Source: an uncultured Clostridia bacterium
Lineage (GTDB): Bacteria > Bacillota > Clostridia > TANB77 > CAG-508
DNA length: 64,000 nt
Assembly: GCA_947627595.1 (NCBI GenBank)
Contig: CANQWQ010000001.1
Coordinates: forward strand, 1-64,000
Direction of reading: 5' to 3'
In this document: in pieces, positions 9,391 to 18,733 of the stretch
How the letters are laid out: every line of letters begins with the position of its first letter
Position numbering within the stretch: the first letter of the stretch is position 1
Translations under genes and position numbers: made by a program
Notes under the pieces: model-generated
Seen by the model: the letters and a program-made list of their open reading frames with translations, nothing else
What the model was told of the DNA's origin: nothing
Database searches by the model: none

Positions 9391-9476
9391 CTAGATTTCT
9401 TTTTTTATCGAGTAACAGCTTGCTTCGCAATCTGTTCCACGATATGTAGAAATCTATAACTAGATTTCTACATATC
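9391..9476 (-). repeat. Nested palindromes at the 3' end of pyk
   Basis: A perfect 16-base inverted repeat (9441-9456 with 9461-9476, loop of four) includes the last five codons and stop of pyk. Next to it is an imperfect 32-base-arm palindrome at about 9392-9457, with arms beginning tagatttct and a tip at cttgc-ttc-gcaat. The same tagatttct block therefore occurs three times. It lies between the pyk stop and its terminator. It could be a miniature repeat or an mRNA-stabilising hairpin. Confidence 0.7.
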
Positions 9477-10896
9477 CGCCTATCATTTTGCTTAGTTTAG
9501 CATTTTTAACATAGTTACGTCCACCTGAGATAACAACTCTATCACCTGGCTCTAAAATTCCTTTTTCTTTTAATTTTTCAAGTCCTGCTTCAACAGTGTT
9601 ATCAATTGAATCTTTTGGATCAATATAAATTGGGTGAATATTCCAAGCTAAACCTAATTGACGGAATGTTCTCTTATTATCTGTAATTGCTAAAATTGGA
9701 CAACCAGCTCCCATTCCAGCTAAACGTCTAGCTGAATCTCCTGTATGAGTGTAAGCTACGATTGCATCAGCATGAGTATTTTTAGCAATTATACATGTAG
9801 AATATGTGATATTATCTTCTAATGTATTTAATTGAATTTTGTCTTTTTCATCAAATCTCTTCCAGTAATTAATTTCAGGCTCAACTCTTCTAGCAATTTT
9901 ATCCATAGCTTTAACACATTCTAATGGATATTTACCCATAGCACATTCTCCTGAAAGCATTATAGCACTAGTTCTATCATAGATAGCGTTAGCAACATCA
10001 GATGCTTCAGCTCTAGTTGGTAATGGGTTGCTCATCATTGACTCTAACATTTGAGTAGCTGTAATTGCTGGTTTATAACTTCTATTACATAATTTTATAA
10101 ATTTCTTTTGCATAACTGGTGGTTCAGTAAAGTCTGTTTCTGTAGCCATATCACCACGAGCTATCATTTGAGCATCAGCTGTTTTTGTGATGTCTTCCAT
10201 GTTTGATAGACCTTCAACATTTTCAACTTTAGTAATTATTTTAATGTCTTTTCCACCATTTTCATCTAAAACTTTTCTAACTTGTGCAATATCGTCTAAA
10301 TTTCTAGCGAATGAAATAGCGACATAATCATAATCATGTTCACAAGCAGCTTTTAAGTCATTAATATCTTTTTCAGCTAAACCTGGTAATCTAATTGTTG
10401 TTCCTGGTAAGTTCATTGTTTTTCTACTTCCTAAAGGATTTCCATGAACTACTGTACAAACTATATCTTTATCAACGATTTCATCAACTTTTAATTCAAT
10501 TGCACCATCATCAATTAATATTTTTGTTCCTGGCTCAACATCTTTATATAATTCTTTATAAGAAACTGAAACTCTTTCTTCGTTTCCTACAATGTCTTCA
10601 TTTGCTAAGATAAATTTTTGTCCATCTTCAATTTTAATTTTTTCATTTTTACCAGTATATAACATACCAGTTCTGATTTCTGGACCTTTCATATCAAGAA
10701 TCATTGGAATTGGTAATTCTTTTTCTTCTCTGATTCTTATAATTTCGTTTGTTTTCCATTCTTGTTCATCATAGCTTCCATGAGAATAATTAATTCTACA
10801 AACGTTTAAACCTGCATCAAACAAGTCACTTAAAATTGTTTCACTAGAAGGTCCGATTGTTCCAACTATTTTAGTTTTTCTTAAATAATCTTTCAT
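9460..10896 (-). CDS. pyk: Pyruvate kinase
   Basis: Converts phosphoenolpyruvate and ADP to pyruvate and ATP, the last step of glycolysis. It is 478 aa, without the extra PEP-utiliser-like C-terminal domain seen in Bacillus. Motifs include KIVGTIGPSSE at the start, MILDMKGPEIRTG, the catalytic lysine region IKIITKVENVEG, MIARGDMATE and CMGKYPLECVKAM. The C-terminal domain ends SGGRNYVKNAKLSKMIGG. It is a single-gene unit with its own promoter and terminator. Confidence 0.97.
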   Translation of the reverse strand: MKDYLRKTKIVGTIGPSSETILSDLFDAGLNVCRINYSHGSYDEQEWKTNEIIRIREEKELPIPMILDMKGPEIRTGMLYTGKNEKIKIEDGQKFILANEDIVGNEERVSVSYKELYKDVEPGTKILIDDGAIELKVDEIVDKDIVCTVVHGNPLGSRKTMNLPGTTIRLPGLAEKDINDLKAACEHDYDYVAISFARNLDDIAQVRKVLDENGGKDIKIITKVENVEGLSNMEDITKTADAQMIARGDMATETDFTEPPVMQKKFIKLCNRSYKPAITATQMLESMMSNPLPTRAEASDVANAIYDRTSAIMLSGECAMGKYPLECVKAMDKIARRVEPEINYWKRFDEKDKIQLNTLEDNITYSTCIIAKNTHADAIVAYTHTGDSARRLAGMGAGCPILAITDNKRTFRQLGLAWNIHPIYIDPKDSIDNTVEAGLEKLKEKGILEPGDRVVISGGRNYVKNAKLSKMIGGYVEI

Positions 10897-10941
10897 TTTT
10901 TTCTTCCCTTTCTTAGACGTTTTATTTTACGCACGAATTAT

Positions 10942-10970
10942 AGTATAACAAATCTCAATTTTATTTTCAA
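10942..10970 (-). promoter_or_regulatory. Promoter of pyk
   Basis: The minus strand has -35 TTGAAA (10970-10965), a 17-base spacer and -10 TATACT (10947-10942). A second TATAAT-like hexamer follows directly. The position, about 45 bases upstream of the start codon, fits pyk. Confidence 0.65.
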
Positions 10971-11013
10971 TACTTTTTTCACATATTTTTCACAATTCGT
11001 TCAAATTTTTTGC

Positions 11014-11044
11014 AAAAAAATAATCCCATCGGGATTACTTTTTT
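11014..11044 (-). terminator. Rho-independent terminator after rpmE
   Basis: The stem TAATCCC/GGGATTA around a three-base loop is flanked by A- and T-runs. It lies just downstream of the rpmE stop on the minus strand. Confidence 0.85.
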
Positions 11045-11054
11045 ATATTCCGTT

Positions 11055-11255
11055 TTATATTCCGTATTTTTGTCTAAATTTATCAGCTCTACCACCAGTT
11101 GTATGTTGTTGTAAACTTCCTGTCCAGAATGGATGGCATTTTGAACAAATATCAACTTTTATATCTTGTTTTGTAGAATTTGTTTCCATAACATTTCCAC
11201 ATGAAGCACATGTAATTGTAGTAGCACCGTAATTTGGATGTATTCCTTCTTTCAT
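11055..11255 (-). CDS. rpmE: 50S ribosomal protein L31 (zinc-binding form)
   Basis: Ribosomal protein bL31 (66 aa), which bridges the subunits. It begins MKEGIHPNYGATTITCASCGN and has CSKCHPFWTG, giving the CxxC pairs of the zinc-containing (C+) type. The C-terminus GGRADKFRQKYGI is typical. It lies after a small membrane-protein gene and before a clear terminator. Confidence 0.96.
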   Translation of the reverse strand: MKEGIHPNYGATTITCASCGNVMETNSTKQDIKVDICSKCHPFWTGSLQQHTTGGRADKFRQKYGI

Positions 11256-11305
11256 TGTAAATTCCCTCCTTCTCGCACCAAATTTTATATTTGATAAAAT
11301 AAATT

Positions 11306-11506
11306 TTATTCTGTAGTATTAGAATTTCCTTCGTCAACAATAGATTTAGTTCTATCATCTTCTGAAAATTTTATTGCATCTTCTCCACGAACAGAGTCAA
11401 GTTCAGCCTTCAAGTTAGTTCTATGTATTAACTTATATGTTATATTAAATAATATTGCGATTATACAAATTGCGAATAATATTTTTTTCCACCACTTAGC
11501 TAACAT
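11306..11506 (-). CDS. Small single-span membrane protein, unknown function
   Basis: A 66-aa reading frame that I do not recognise. It has a short basic start (MLAKWWKK), one hydrophobic helix at about residues 9-25 and a polar acidic tail. A perfect AAAGGAGG lies six bases before the ATG, and a strong promoter lies 45 bases further up. It is therefore almost certainly expressed. It probably shares its transcript with rpmE. Confidence 0.75.
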   Translation of the reverse strand: MLAKWWKKILFAICIIAILFNITYKLIHRTNLKAELDSVRGEDAIKFSEDDRTKSIVDEGNSNTTE

Positions 11507-11550
11507 AGCATTTCCTCCTTTATTTAAGGCAAAACACGATACACCTTAAT

Positions 11551-11578
11551 ATTATACAACTTTTTTAAAGTTTGTCAA
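11551..11578 (-). promoter_or_regulatory. Strong promoter for the small membrane protein and rpmE
   Basis: The minus strand has -35 TTGACA (11578-11573), a 16-base spacer that is itself palindromic (AACTTTAAAAAAGTT), and -10 TATAAT (11556-11551). It begins directly after the tyrS stop. Confidence 0.85.
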
Positions 11579-11585
11579 GACTTTT

Positions 11586-12797
11586 TTATATCTCTAACTT
11601 ATAGAAACCTTTTTTACCTTTTTTTAGAATTGCAAAGCCATCTTTAAAGTCTTTATCTTGTAATTTATATTGAACATCTTCAACTTTCTCATCATTTAAA
11701 GAAATTCCGCCACCAGCTATTAATTGTTTAGCTTGGCCTTTTGATGGTGCAAACCCTACTAATACGATTGCGTCTAATATTCCAATATTTTTGTCTTCTA
11801 ATTTTACAGAAGGAATATTTTCTAAGTTTCCGCCATTTCCAAATAGTGCTTCTGCAGCTTCTTCAGCCTTTTTAGCTTCATCTTCACCATGAATTAATTT
11901 TGTAATTTCATATGCTGCTATCTTTTTAGCTTCATTGATTTTCTCATCTTTTAAATTAGATAATCTATCAACTTCTTCATCTGGCAAAAATGTTAATAAG
12001 CTTAAAACTTTTCTAACTTCAGTATCTCCAATATTTCTCCAGTATTGGTAAAATTCGTATGGAGAAGTTTTTTCTGGATTTAACCATAAAGCACCTTTAG
12101 CAGTTTTACCCATTTTTTTACCATCAGCAGTTGTTAATAATTTAAATGTTAAACCATAAGAATCTTCTGCTCCTATTTTTCTAATTAAATCAACACCGCC
12201 TAAAATGTTAGACCATTGATCATTTCCACCAATTTGAAGTTTGCAATTATATTTATCATGTAAGTATAAAAAGTCATAACTTTGAAGTAAAAGGTAACCC
12301 ATTTCGAAAAATGTTAAACCTTCTCCAAGTCTGTTTTTATAGCACTCTTGAGCAAGCATTGTACTAACTGTAAATTTACTTCCAATGTCTCTCATGAAAT
12401 CTATATATTTTAAATCTAATAACCAATCTTTGTTATTTACGATTATTGCAGCATTTTCTCCTTCAAAAGAAACAAATCTTTCAGCTTGTTTTTTAATCGC
12501 AAGAACATTTTCATCTAATTGTTCTCTTGTAAGCATTTGTCTCATATCTGTTCTTCCAGAAGGATCTCCAATTGCAGCTGTTCCACCACCCATAAGAATT
12601 ATAGGTCTATGTCCAGCTTTTTGAAGTCTAGCAGCAACCATTAAAGCTACGAAATGTCCAATATGCATACTATTTGCAGTTGGATCTATTCCAATATAAA
12701 AACTTACACTTCCCTTTTTAAATTCATCTCTTAGTTCTTTATCATGTGTAAGTTGTTCAATGTAACCTCTTTTCTCTAATTCTTCTATAATATCCAT
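11586..12797 (-). CDS. tyrS: Tyrosyl-tRNA synthetase
   Basis: Class I aminoacyl-tRNA synthetase charging tRNA-Tyr (403 aa). It has the HIGH-type motif HIGHFVAL at about residue 43, GGNDQWSNILGG in the tyrosine pocket, KMGKTAKGAL as the KMSKS-type loop, and a C-terminal S4 domain (GFAPSKGQAKQLIAGGGISLN). A terminator hairpin ends only about 24 bases before the ATG. Either the promoter lies further up, with read-through or attenuation, or the start region is compact. I found no T-box. Confidence 0.96.
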   Translation of the reverse strand: MDIIEELEKRGYIEQLTHDKELRDEFKKGSVSFYIGIDPTANSMHIGHFVALMVAARLQKAGHRPIILMGGGTAAIGDPSGRTDMRQMLTREQLDENVLAIKKQAERFVSFEGENAAIIVNNKDWLLDLKYIDFMRDIGSKFTVSTMLAQECYKNRLGEGLTFFEMGYLLLQSYDFLYLHDKYNCKLQIGGNDQWSNILGGVDLIRKIGAEDSYGLTFKLLTTADGKKMGKTAKGALWLNPEKTSPYEFYQYWRNIGDTEVRKVLSLLTFLPDEEVDRLSNLKDEKINEAKKIAAYEITKLIHGEDEAKKAEEAAEALFGNGGNLENIPSVKLEDKNIGILDAIVLVGFAPSKGQAKQLIAGGGISLNDEKVEDVQYKLQDKDFKDGFAILKKGKKGFYKLEI

Positions 12798-12820
12798 AAT
12801 TTATTCCTTTCTATAACAAA

Positions 12821-12857
12821 AAATCTAAGATTACAAAACTTTAGTAATCTTAGATTT
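12821..12857 (-). terminator. Strong hairpin between the zinc-ribbon gene and tyrS
   Basis: A perfect 14-base stem (AAATCTAAGATTAC and its complement) with a nine-base loop and a following T-run on the minus strand. It ends about 24 bases before the tyrS start codon, too close for a separate promoter in between. It may be an attenuator controlling read-through into tyrS. Confidence 0.8.
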
Positions 12858-12878
12858 TAATAATTTCTTTATTTATTC

Positions 12879-13166
12879 CTAAACTTTTGCAACTATTTTC
12901 TTTTTGTCTATATTATTTTCGCTTAAAGTTTCTGGAATATAAACACCTTCAAATTCTTCGTTTGAAATTAATCTGTTAAGATTTTTCATAGTAATTCCTG
13001 TGTCATTTGAAATATCCCCTAAACTTACTTTACCAGCAACATAACCATAGCTAAAATAGTTCTTAAGCTTTCCAATATCTTTGTTATCTTTAGCTATACA
13101 GTTGTTACAAACTTCATTAATTGTTTCGAAAAATTGTCCACAACGAGCACATCTTTTTATCTCCAT
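12879..13166 (-). CDS. Zinc-ribbon/HTH small protein (YvyF-like)
   Basis: A 95-aa protein with an N-terminal zinc ribbon (CARCGQFF, then CNNC at residue 20) and a following helix-turn-helix-like segment (VSLGDISNDTGITMKNLNRLI). The layout resembles YvyF/TIGR03826 proteins of Firmicutes flagellar operons, but no flagellar genes are near. The TATAGGAGG site before the ATG is good. Its function is unclear; it could be a small regulator. Confidence 0.6.
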   Translation of the reverse strand: MEIKRCARCGQFFETINEVCNNCIAKDNKDIGKLKNYFSYGYVAGKVSLGDISNDTGITMKNLNRLISNEEFEGVYIPETLSENNIDKKKIVAKV

Positions 13167-13270
13167 AATATAGACCTCCTATATTTCATTTTGTCTGCAA
13201 ATATTTTATCATATATTTCGAAAAAAATAAACACTATTTTTCAAAAATTTACAAATTTTTTACTTTTAAA

Positions 13271-15475
13271 TTAATTTAATAAATGTTCAGTTGCCGCAAA
13301 CATTACAACAAGAACAATCATAGAAATTATGAATGTATAATTTCTCAATAAATATTTACAATCTTTATTTATTTTTAAATCTTCTTTTTTGATTTTTTTC
13401 AATTTAGGAAGATTCTTAATCATTAAAATTACACCAACTATTGAAATTGCTATAAAAATGTTAAATGTAAATTTTACTATTATTGAATCTAATCCTAAAA
13501 TCATTGTTAAACAAGCATAAAAATTATTTAAGAAATGTAATAAACAAGTATATTTAATTCCATTAGTATAAACTGCGATTATTCCAAATAAAATTCCAAT
13601 TAAAAATGCAAATATTCCTTGACTTAAGTTAAAATGATATATTCCAAATAATAATGCAGAAAATACTATTGCAAATACATTTCCATATTTTTTAGAATAA
13701 TTTAAAACATATTTTCTAAATAATAATTCCTCAAATAGTGCTGGAACTAAAGCTAGACCAGTAATAAATGTTAATATTCCGAAAAAAGTCTTTTGAGGGA
13801 CAATTCCAACAGTTTCAACAATATCTCCATTTATTCCAAGTTTATCACATATAAATGTAGACAAATATTGGATTCCAACTACTACTGCAATTCCTATAAA
13901 TATAAGTTCAAATTTTTGAATTCCGCTTAAAATCTTTCCTTTAGGAGTTTCTTCATCAGAATAGAATTTTATAAATGCAGACGCTAATCCTAAAGAAACT
14001 ACTAATATTATAGAATTTTCAATAACAAAAATTGTTGACATATCAACAGTTTCAGCAAAATATGCTGGAACTATAAAGCTTGTAACTATACTAGTTAAAG
14101 TCTCTAAAACTACAAATATAATAAAAGCCATTCCAATTGTGAAGCCAAATTTTTTAGCATTATCTTTTCTTAGTTCTATATCTTGTTTTTCAGCTAAAGA
14201 AAGGTTTTCCTCTTCTTTCTTCTTTGATCCAAACAATGATTTTTTCTTTGATGTATAATCTAAAATTCCGTTTTTAAATACTTTTGCGCAAGTATTAAAT
14301 ATAAGTGGAATTGATAATATTAAAACTATAAATGAAATTATAATTTGAGCAGTTGTTGCTTGACCTATTATCATCATTGATGGTACGAAAAATGTTGAAA
14401 CTATAGGCAAGCATGAAATTACATACATTATTGGAGTAACTTTTGTATATGAATTTATCATTCCATTACTTATAATATATAAAAATACAACTACCATAAG
14501 TAATAACATTGTAGTATTTCCAGCTTCTGTAACACTAGTTGTTTTACTAGATAAAGCAGCTTGAATTAGTGATGTTAAAAATACTGTAAATACTAAATAT
14601 CCCATCATTGCTAAAACATAGCTAATTATTTCTTTATCTAAGCTTCCTATAAGATTTACTGAAACATTAGCACCACCTGATGAAGCAAATAAGCTTGAAA
14701 TCATATTTCCCATCATATAATAAACAGCTGCGTATGCTAACTGAATAACAATCGTAATTGTTGTTCCTAAAACTTTTGCAAGCAAATATTCTTTAGCAGA
14801 AACGCTTGTCATAACATATTCAATTGATTTTGAAACTTTTTCGTTTGCAATTTGACTAGCTATTCTTGATAAAACAAATATTAAACAAACATATACAAGC
14901 ATTGTAGAAACAAGTTTTATCATTTCTTTTTCATCAGAGTTTTCAGCATCAACGCCAAGCATCTCTCTTTCAAGTTTTAAATCTTCGTTTAAAACTTCTA
15001 ATTGTTCAACTGTAACTCCAACTTTACTAGCAAATATCTTGCTTCTAGAGTCTTTTAAGACTTCATATAATTTATCATATATAAAATCATCTATACTTTC
15101 TTTTGAAACCATTTTCAAATCCAAAATTTTGGCTTCATCAGATTTTACTTCTACTAAAAGCAAATCATCTTTAGGAATATTTTTCTTTGTATATTTGTTT
15201 TTTTCAACTTTCTCAACTTTTACATTTTTATCATCTTTAAAAGCTTCTTTAATATCGTCATAAACCAAATTTTCTTTATCTAAAACTTGAATAGTAAATT
15301 TATCTGAACTTGATAAATTAATATTGTGTTCATCTAAAAATTTAGAAATATGTGACCAGTTTGTTACTAATAATATTGATATAAGCATTATCACATTTAG
15401 TACTACAAACCATTTATTTTGAATATCTTTTTCAACATCAAATTTAATTATTTCTTTAACTTTTCTAATGTTCAT
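13271..15475 (-). CDS. ABC-2 type permease fused to a CPBP (CAAX-like) membrane protease
   Basis: A 734-aa multi-span membrane protein. The N-terminal half has a first helix near residue 27, an extracytoplasmic domain and a block of helices (about 185-400), like NatB-type ABC permeases. The C-terminal part carries the CPBP protease motifs EELLFRKY, FGIYHFN and HFLNN (EExxxR, FxxxH, HxxxN). The partner ATPase gene is directly upstream. Such fusions are known but uncommon. The likely role is export or immunity to peptides or sodium-type efflux; the substrate is unknown. Confidence 0.8.
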   Translation of the reverse strand: MNIRKVKEIIKFDVEKDIQNKWFVVLNVIMLISILLVTNWSHISKFLDEHNINLSSSDKFTIQVLDKENLVYDDIKEAFKDDKNVKVEKVEKNKYTKKNIPKDDLLLVEVKSDEAKILDLKMVSKESIDDFIYDKLYEVLKDSRSKIFASKVGVTVEQLEVLNEDLKLEREMLGVDAENSDEKEMIKLVSTMLVYVCLIFVLSRIASQIANEKVSKSIEYVMTSVSAKEYLLAKVLGTTITIVIQLAYAAVYYMMGNMISSLFASSGGANVSVNLIGSLDKEIISYVLAMMGYLVFTVFLTSLIQAALSSKTTSVTEAGNTTMLLLMVVVFLYIISNGMINSYTKVTPIMYVISCLPIVSTFFVPSMMIIGQATTAQIIISFIVLILSIPLIFNTCAKVFKNGILDYTSKKKSLFGSKKKEEENLSLAEKQDIELRKDNAKKFGFTIGMAFIIFVVLETLTSIVTSFIVPAYFAETVDMSTIFVIENSIILVVSLGLASAFIKFYSDEETPKGKILSGIQKFELIFIGIAVVVGIQYLSTFICDKLGINGDIVETVGIVPQKTFFGILTFITGLALVPALFEELLFRKYVLNYSKKYGNVFAIVFSALLFGIYHFNLSQGIFAFLIGILFGIIAVYTNGIKYTCLLHFLNNFYACLTMILGLDSIIVKFTFNIFIAISIVGVILMIKNLPKLKKIKKEDLKINKDCKYLLRNYTFIISMIVLVVMFAATEHLLN

Positions 15476-15480
15476 AACTC

Positions 15481-16224
15481 TTATTCCTTCACTTCCTTAT
15501 TTGCTTCACTAGCTGCATGAATAAATATTTCATTTACACTATTATTAACTTTTCCATCAATTTCATAAGTGCTAATAATATTTTTAAGATCTCCCTGTAA
15601 AACTGTTTTTCCTTCATTTAAAATAATTAAATCATCACAAAGCTCTTCAACATGGTCCATTCTGTGTGAAGAAAATATTATAGTCTTTCCTTTTTCTTTT
15701 AACTCTAATATACATTTTTTAAGTTCTTCAACACTTATTGGATCTAACCCTGAAAATGGTTCATCTAATATCAAAAAGTCTGGATCATGCAAATTAGAAA
15801 CTATAAATTGAATTTTTTGACGATTTCCTTTTGATAAATCTTTAACTTTTTTATTTAAATATTCTTCTATATGAAATTTCTCAAGCCAAGATATTAGTTT
15901 TGTTCTAATCTCTTTAGAATCCATAAGTTTTAAACTTCCATAATATTTGCAAAGGTCTAAAACTGTATAAGATGGAATTAAACTTCCCTCTTCTGGAAGA
16001 TAGCCAAATTTATCTAAATCTTCTTGGTCAATTTTTCTTCCATTATATAAAATCTTTCCTTCTGTTGGCTCAATTATCTGTAAAATCATTCTAAAAGTAG
16101 TAGACTTTCCAGCACCATTTCTTCCAACTAAGCCTAAAATCCTTCCATCTTCTAGTTTAAATGTAAGACCGTTTACAGCTTTTTTAGTTCCAAATTCTTT
16201 TGTCACATTCTCTACTTCTAACAT
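15481..16224 (-). CDS. ABC transporter ATP-binding protein (NatA-like)
   Basis: A 247-aa ATPase with Walker A GRNGAGKST (about residue 34), signature LSKGNRQKIQFI, Walker B LILDEPFSGLDP and the H-switch SSHRMDHVEELCDD. It lies six bases upstream of the fused permease, with which it should form the transporter. Its start is two bases before the ctpA stop, consistent with one operon from ftsE onward. Confidence 0.9.
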   Translation of the reverse strand: MLEVENVTKEFGTKKAVNGLTFKLEDGRILGLVGRNGAGKSTTFRMILQIIEPTEGKILYNGRKIDQEDLDKFGYLPEEGSLIPSYTVLDLCKYYGSLKLMDSKEIRTKLISWLEKFHIEEYLNKKVKDLSKGNRQKIQFIVSNLHDPDFLILDEPFSGLDPISVEELKKCILELKEKGKTIIFSSHRMDHVEELCDDLIILNEGKTVLQGDLKNIISTYEIDGKVNNSVNEIFIHAASEANKEVKE

Positions 16225-16225
16225 T

Positions 16226-17518
16226 TTATTCTTCTCCTTTAATGACGGCTTTTGCTTTTTCTAATTGATTATCTTCTTCTATATTTTCACCTAATTCTAC
16301 TTCATAATCAGGAGTAATTCCAACTCCATGAATTTTAGTACCTTTTGGAGTATTATATTCTTGTGTTGTTAGTTTTAATACGCTTCCGTCTAATAGTGTA
16401 AATACACTTTGCATTACACCTTTTCCAAAAGATTTTTCACCAACAGTTTTTGCTAAATCATTGTCAATCATAGCTCCAGCTACAATTTCTGAAGCACTAG
16501 CAGTATATTTATTCATAAGAATAACTATTTTTTCGAAATTATATTTTTTATCTGTTTCTGAAGCAATAGTTACTTTAGTTCCGTCTGCAGAATTTGTTAT
16601 TACTTCTATCTGGCCTTTTTCTAAGAATAAGTCTAATATTTTTAAAGCTTGATCAACAGCTCCACCAGTATTATATCTTAAATCTAAAATTAATTTTTTA
16701 GCTCCTTGATTAACTAAATTGTCTGTTTCTTTTTCAAATTCTTCAGCACATCCATCATCAAATGTACTAAAATAAATATAACCTATATCATCTTCTAGCA
16801 TTTTTCCTTCAACATGGTAAACTCTAATAGTTTGTCTTTCTAGTTCAAATTCAAGAAGATTTTCAGCTCCTTCTCTTAAAATATTTAAAGTAACTTTTGT
16901 TCCAGTCTCACCTTTTACTTTCTTAGAAATATCAGCTGTAGTTTCTCCACTAACAGATTCTCCATTTATTCCTACAATATAGTCACCTTGTTGAACACCA
17001 GCTGCTTCTGCTGGACTATCTTTTATAACATTTGTGATAATAGCATATCCATTATCAGCTTGCATTATTTCAACTCCGACGCCACTATAATTTCCAAGAG
17101 CATCTTGTTGATATTCAGACCATTCTTCAGTAGTCATATATTCTGAATAATCGTCTCCAAGTCCTTTTACGAAGCCTTTTATGGTTTCATCTGTCAATGT
17201 TTTTTTATCAATTTCACCAACATATTCTTGATCAATAATTTCAGCAAAACTTGTTAATGCATCAGATATCTCACCAATTGCATTAGTTGCAGTAGTTTTT
17301 TCACCTTTTTTTACATCATAAGTTGAGGCTACAAATTTTTGTCCCTTCTTTTGATTTATTATATTCATAGTAATAATAGATGCAAAAGCTGCAGTTGCTA
17401 AAATCGCAATAATAAGCGCTAAAATAGTGTTTGAAATCCACTCTTTTTTTCTATAAGCTAATTCTTCTTCAAACTCTTCTTCTAATTTCTTCTCTTTCTC
17501 TTTTTTATCTTCTTCCAT
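16226..17518 (-). CDS. ctpA: S41 family C-terminal processing peptidase
   Basis: A membrane-anchored periplasm-side serine protease of the CtpA/Prc family (430 aa). A charged cytoplasmic N-terminus is followed by one transmembrane helix (about residues 30-52). A PDZ domain has GVGVEIMQADNGYAIITNV and PAEAAGVQQGDYIVGING. The S41 core contains the catalytic Ser in TASASEIVAGAM and the Lys in GEKSFGKGVMQ. In many bacteria CtpA proteases act on cell-wall hydrolases, which fits the two M23 genes and ftsEX just upstream. Confidence 0.92.
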   Translation of the reverse strand: MEEDKKEKEKKLEEEFEEELAYRKKEWISNTILALIIAILATAAFASIITMNIINQKKGQKFVASTYDVKKGEKTTATNAIGEISDALTSFAEIIDQEYVGEIDKKTLTDETIKGFVKGLGDDYSEYMTTEEWSEYQQDALGNYSGVGVEIMQADNGYAIITNVIKDSPAEAAGVQQGDYIVGINGESVSGETTADISKKVKGETGTKVTLNILREGAENLLEFELERQTIRVYHVEGKMLEDDIGYIYFSTFDDGCAEEFEKETDNLVNQGAKKLILDLRYNTGGAVDQALKILDLFLEKGQIEVITNSADGTKVTIASETDKKYNFEKIVILMNKYTASASEIVAGAMIDNDLAKTVGEKSFGKGVMQSVFTLLDGSVLKLTTQEYNTPKGTKIHGVGITPDYEVELGENIEEDNQLEKAKAVIKGEE

Positions 17519-17544
17519 TTTGTCCTCTTTTCTATAATTATGTT

Positions 17545-18706
17545 TTAAGGTAAATATTGACTAGGTTCAACGCATTTTCCATTTTTTCTAACTTCAAAAT
17601 GTAAATGTGGTCCAGTAGAGTTTCCAGTTGAACCAGATTTCATTATTACTTGTCCGCTGAACTACCTCATCATTTACTTGAACTACCCTAGAATTAGGTG
17701 TTCCATGAGCATAAAGTGTCATAGTTCCATCATGGTGATCAATAACAATATATTCGCCATAACTTCTATAATTCCCATTTGAATATTTCAAAGCATTTGA
17801 AATAACAACAGTTCCATCTTTAACTGCTAATACATCAGTTCCAAGTGGTGTTGCAAAATCAACACCTGTGTGGCCCGCATATCCATTAAAACCAGTTGTT
17901 ATATCTGCTCTAGATTTTCCTGGTAAAGGGCAAATATAACCTGATTCGCTAGGTTTTAAATTTCTTGAACTAGGGTTTGCTCTAAGATATTCTATTAACT
18001 CTTTTTCAATCTCTTTTTTATCAATTTCAAATTGTTCAAGTTCATTATTTAATTCTTTTTCTTTTTCGCTTAAAGTTGAAATAAGATGTGTTTTATCATT
18101 AAGCAATACTTCCATTGCGCCAGCTTTGGCTTCTAGAGTATTTTTAGTATTTTCAACTTCCGTTTTTTTAGATTCCACTATACCATTTTTTATTTCAACA
18201 GCATCACTATAAACTTCTAAGCTTTGTAAGAATTTATTATCATATTTAGCAAGTTCTTCTAATATATAATATCTTGTCAAAAAATCACTAAAACTTCTAG
18301 AACCTAGTAATACCTCTAAATAAGTCATATTCTTGTTTTCGTAGATTGTTATTAATCTTTTATCTACAAGTTCTTTTTGTTTATTATAATTTTCTTGAGC
18401 AATTTCTAATTCTTTTTTCTTTTCATCTAAATCTTTTGTTAATGTATCTAGCTGACCTGTCGTAGTAGCTAGAGCATCTTCACATTCTTTAATTTGAACA
18501 TTTAATCTATTTATCTGATCTAAGCTATCTGTCATGTTTTCTTTTATTCCGGCTATTTCAGTATTTGTGCTTTCAATTTTTTGATTTATCTCATCTTGTT
18601 TATTTCTTAACTCTTCTTCTGTAACAGCAAACACATTAATTCCAAGAACTAAAACCAAAAGGCTTATAAAAATATATGCAATTAATATTTTAAAATTCTT
18701 TTCCAT
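17545..18706 (-). CDS. Coiled-coil M23 peptidase (EnvC/PcsB-like), read through a +1 shift at CGG
   Basis: A cell-wall hydrolase of 386 aa if the ribosome shifts +1 at CGG 17656-17654. Residues 1-25 form a signal/TM segment, and 26-250 are a long coiled coil. The M23 domain has H279 and D283 (HTGVD) and YAHG. Read in the zero frame, the protein ends after 20 wrong residues and loses the catalytic HxH. Skipping the C of CGG gives EVVQ-GQVIMKS and then GPHLHFEV, with H367 and H369, and a stop at 17545 just before ctpA. It is probably activated by FtsEX from the same operon. Confidence 0.85.
17654..17656 (-). other. In-frame CGG with +1 frame restoration (M23 peptidase)
   Basis: The context is CAG CGG A CAA. 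Reading CGG as Arg leads to TGA 20 codons later. Skipping its C gives CAG GGA CAA GTA ATA (Q-G-Q-V-I), matching the conserved GQ.I step before the GPHLHFEV motif. Confidence 0.85.
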
Positions 18707-18733
18707 ATAATTCTTTCCTCTCGGCTTTTAAAT

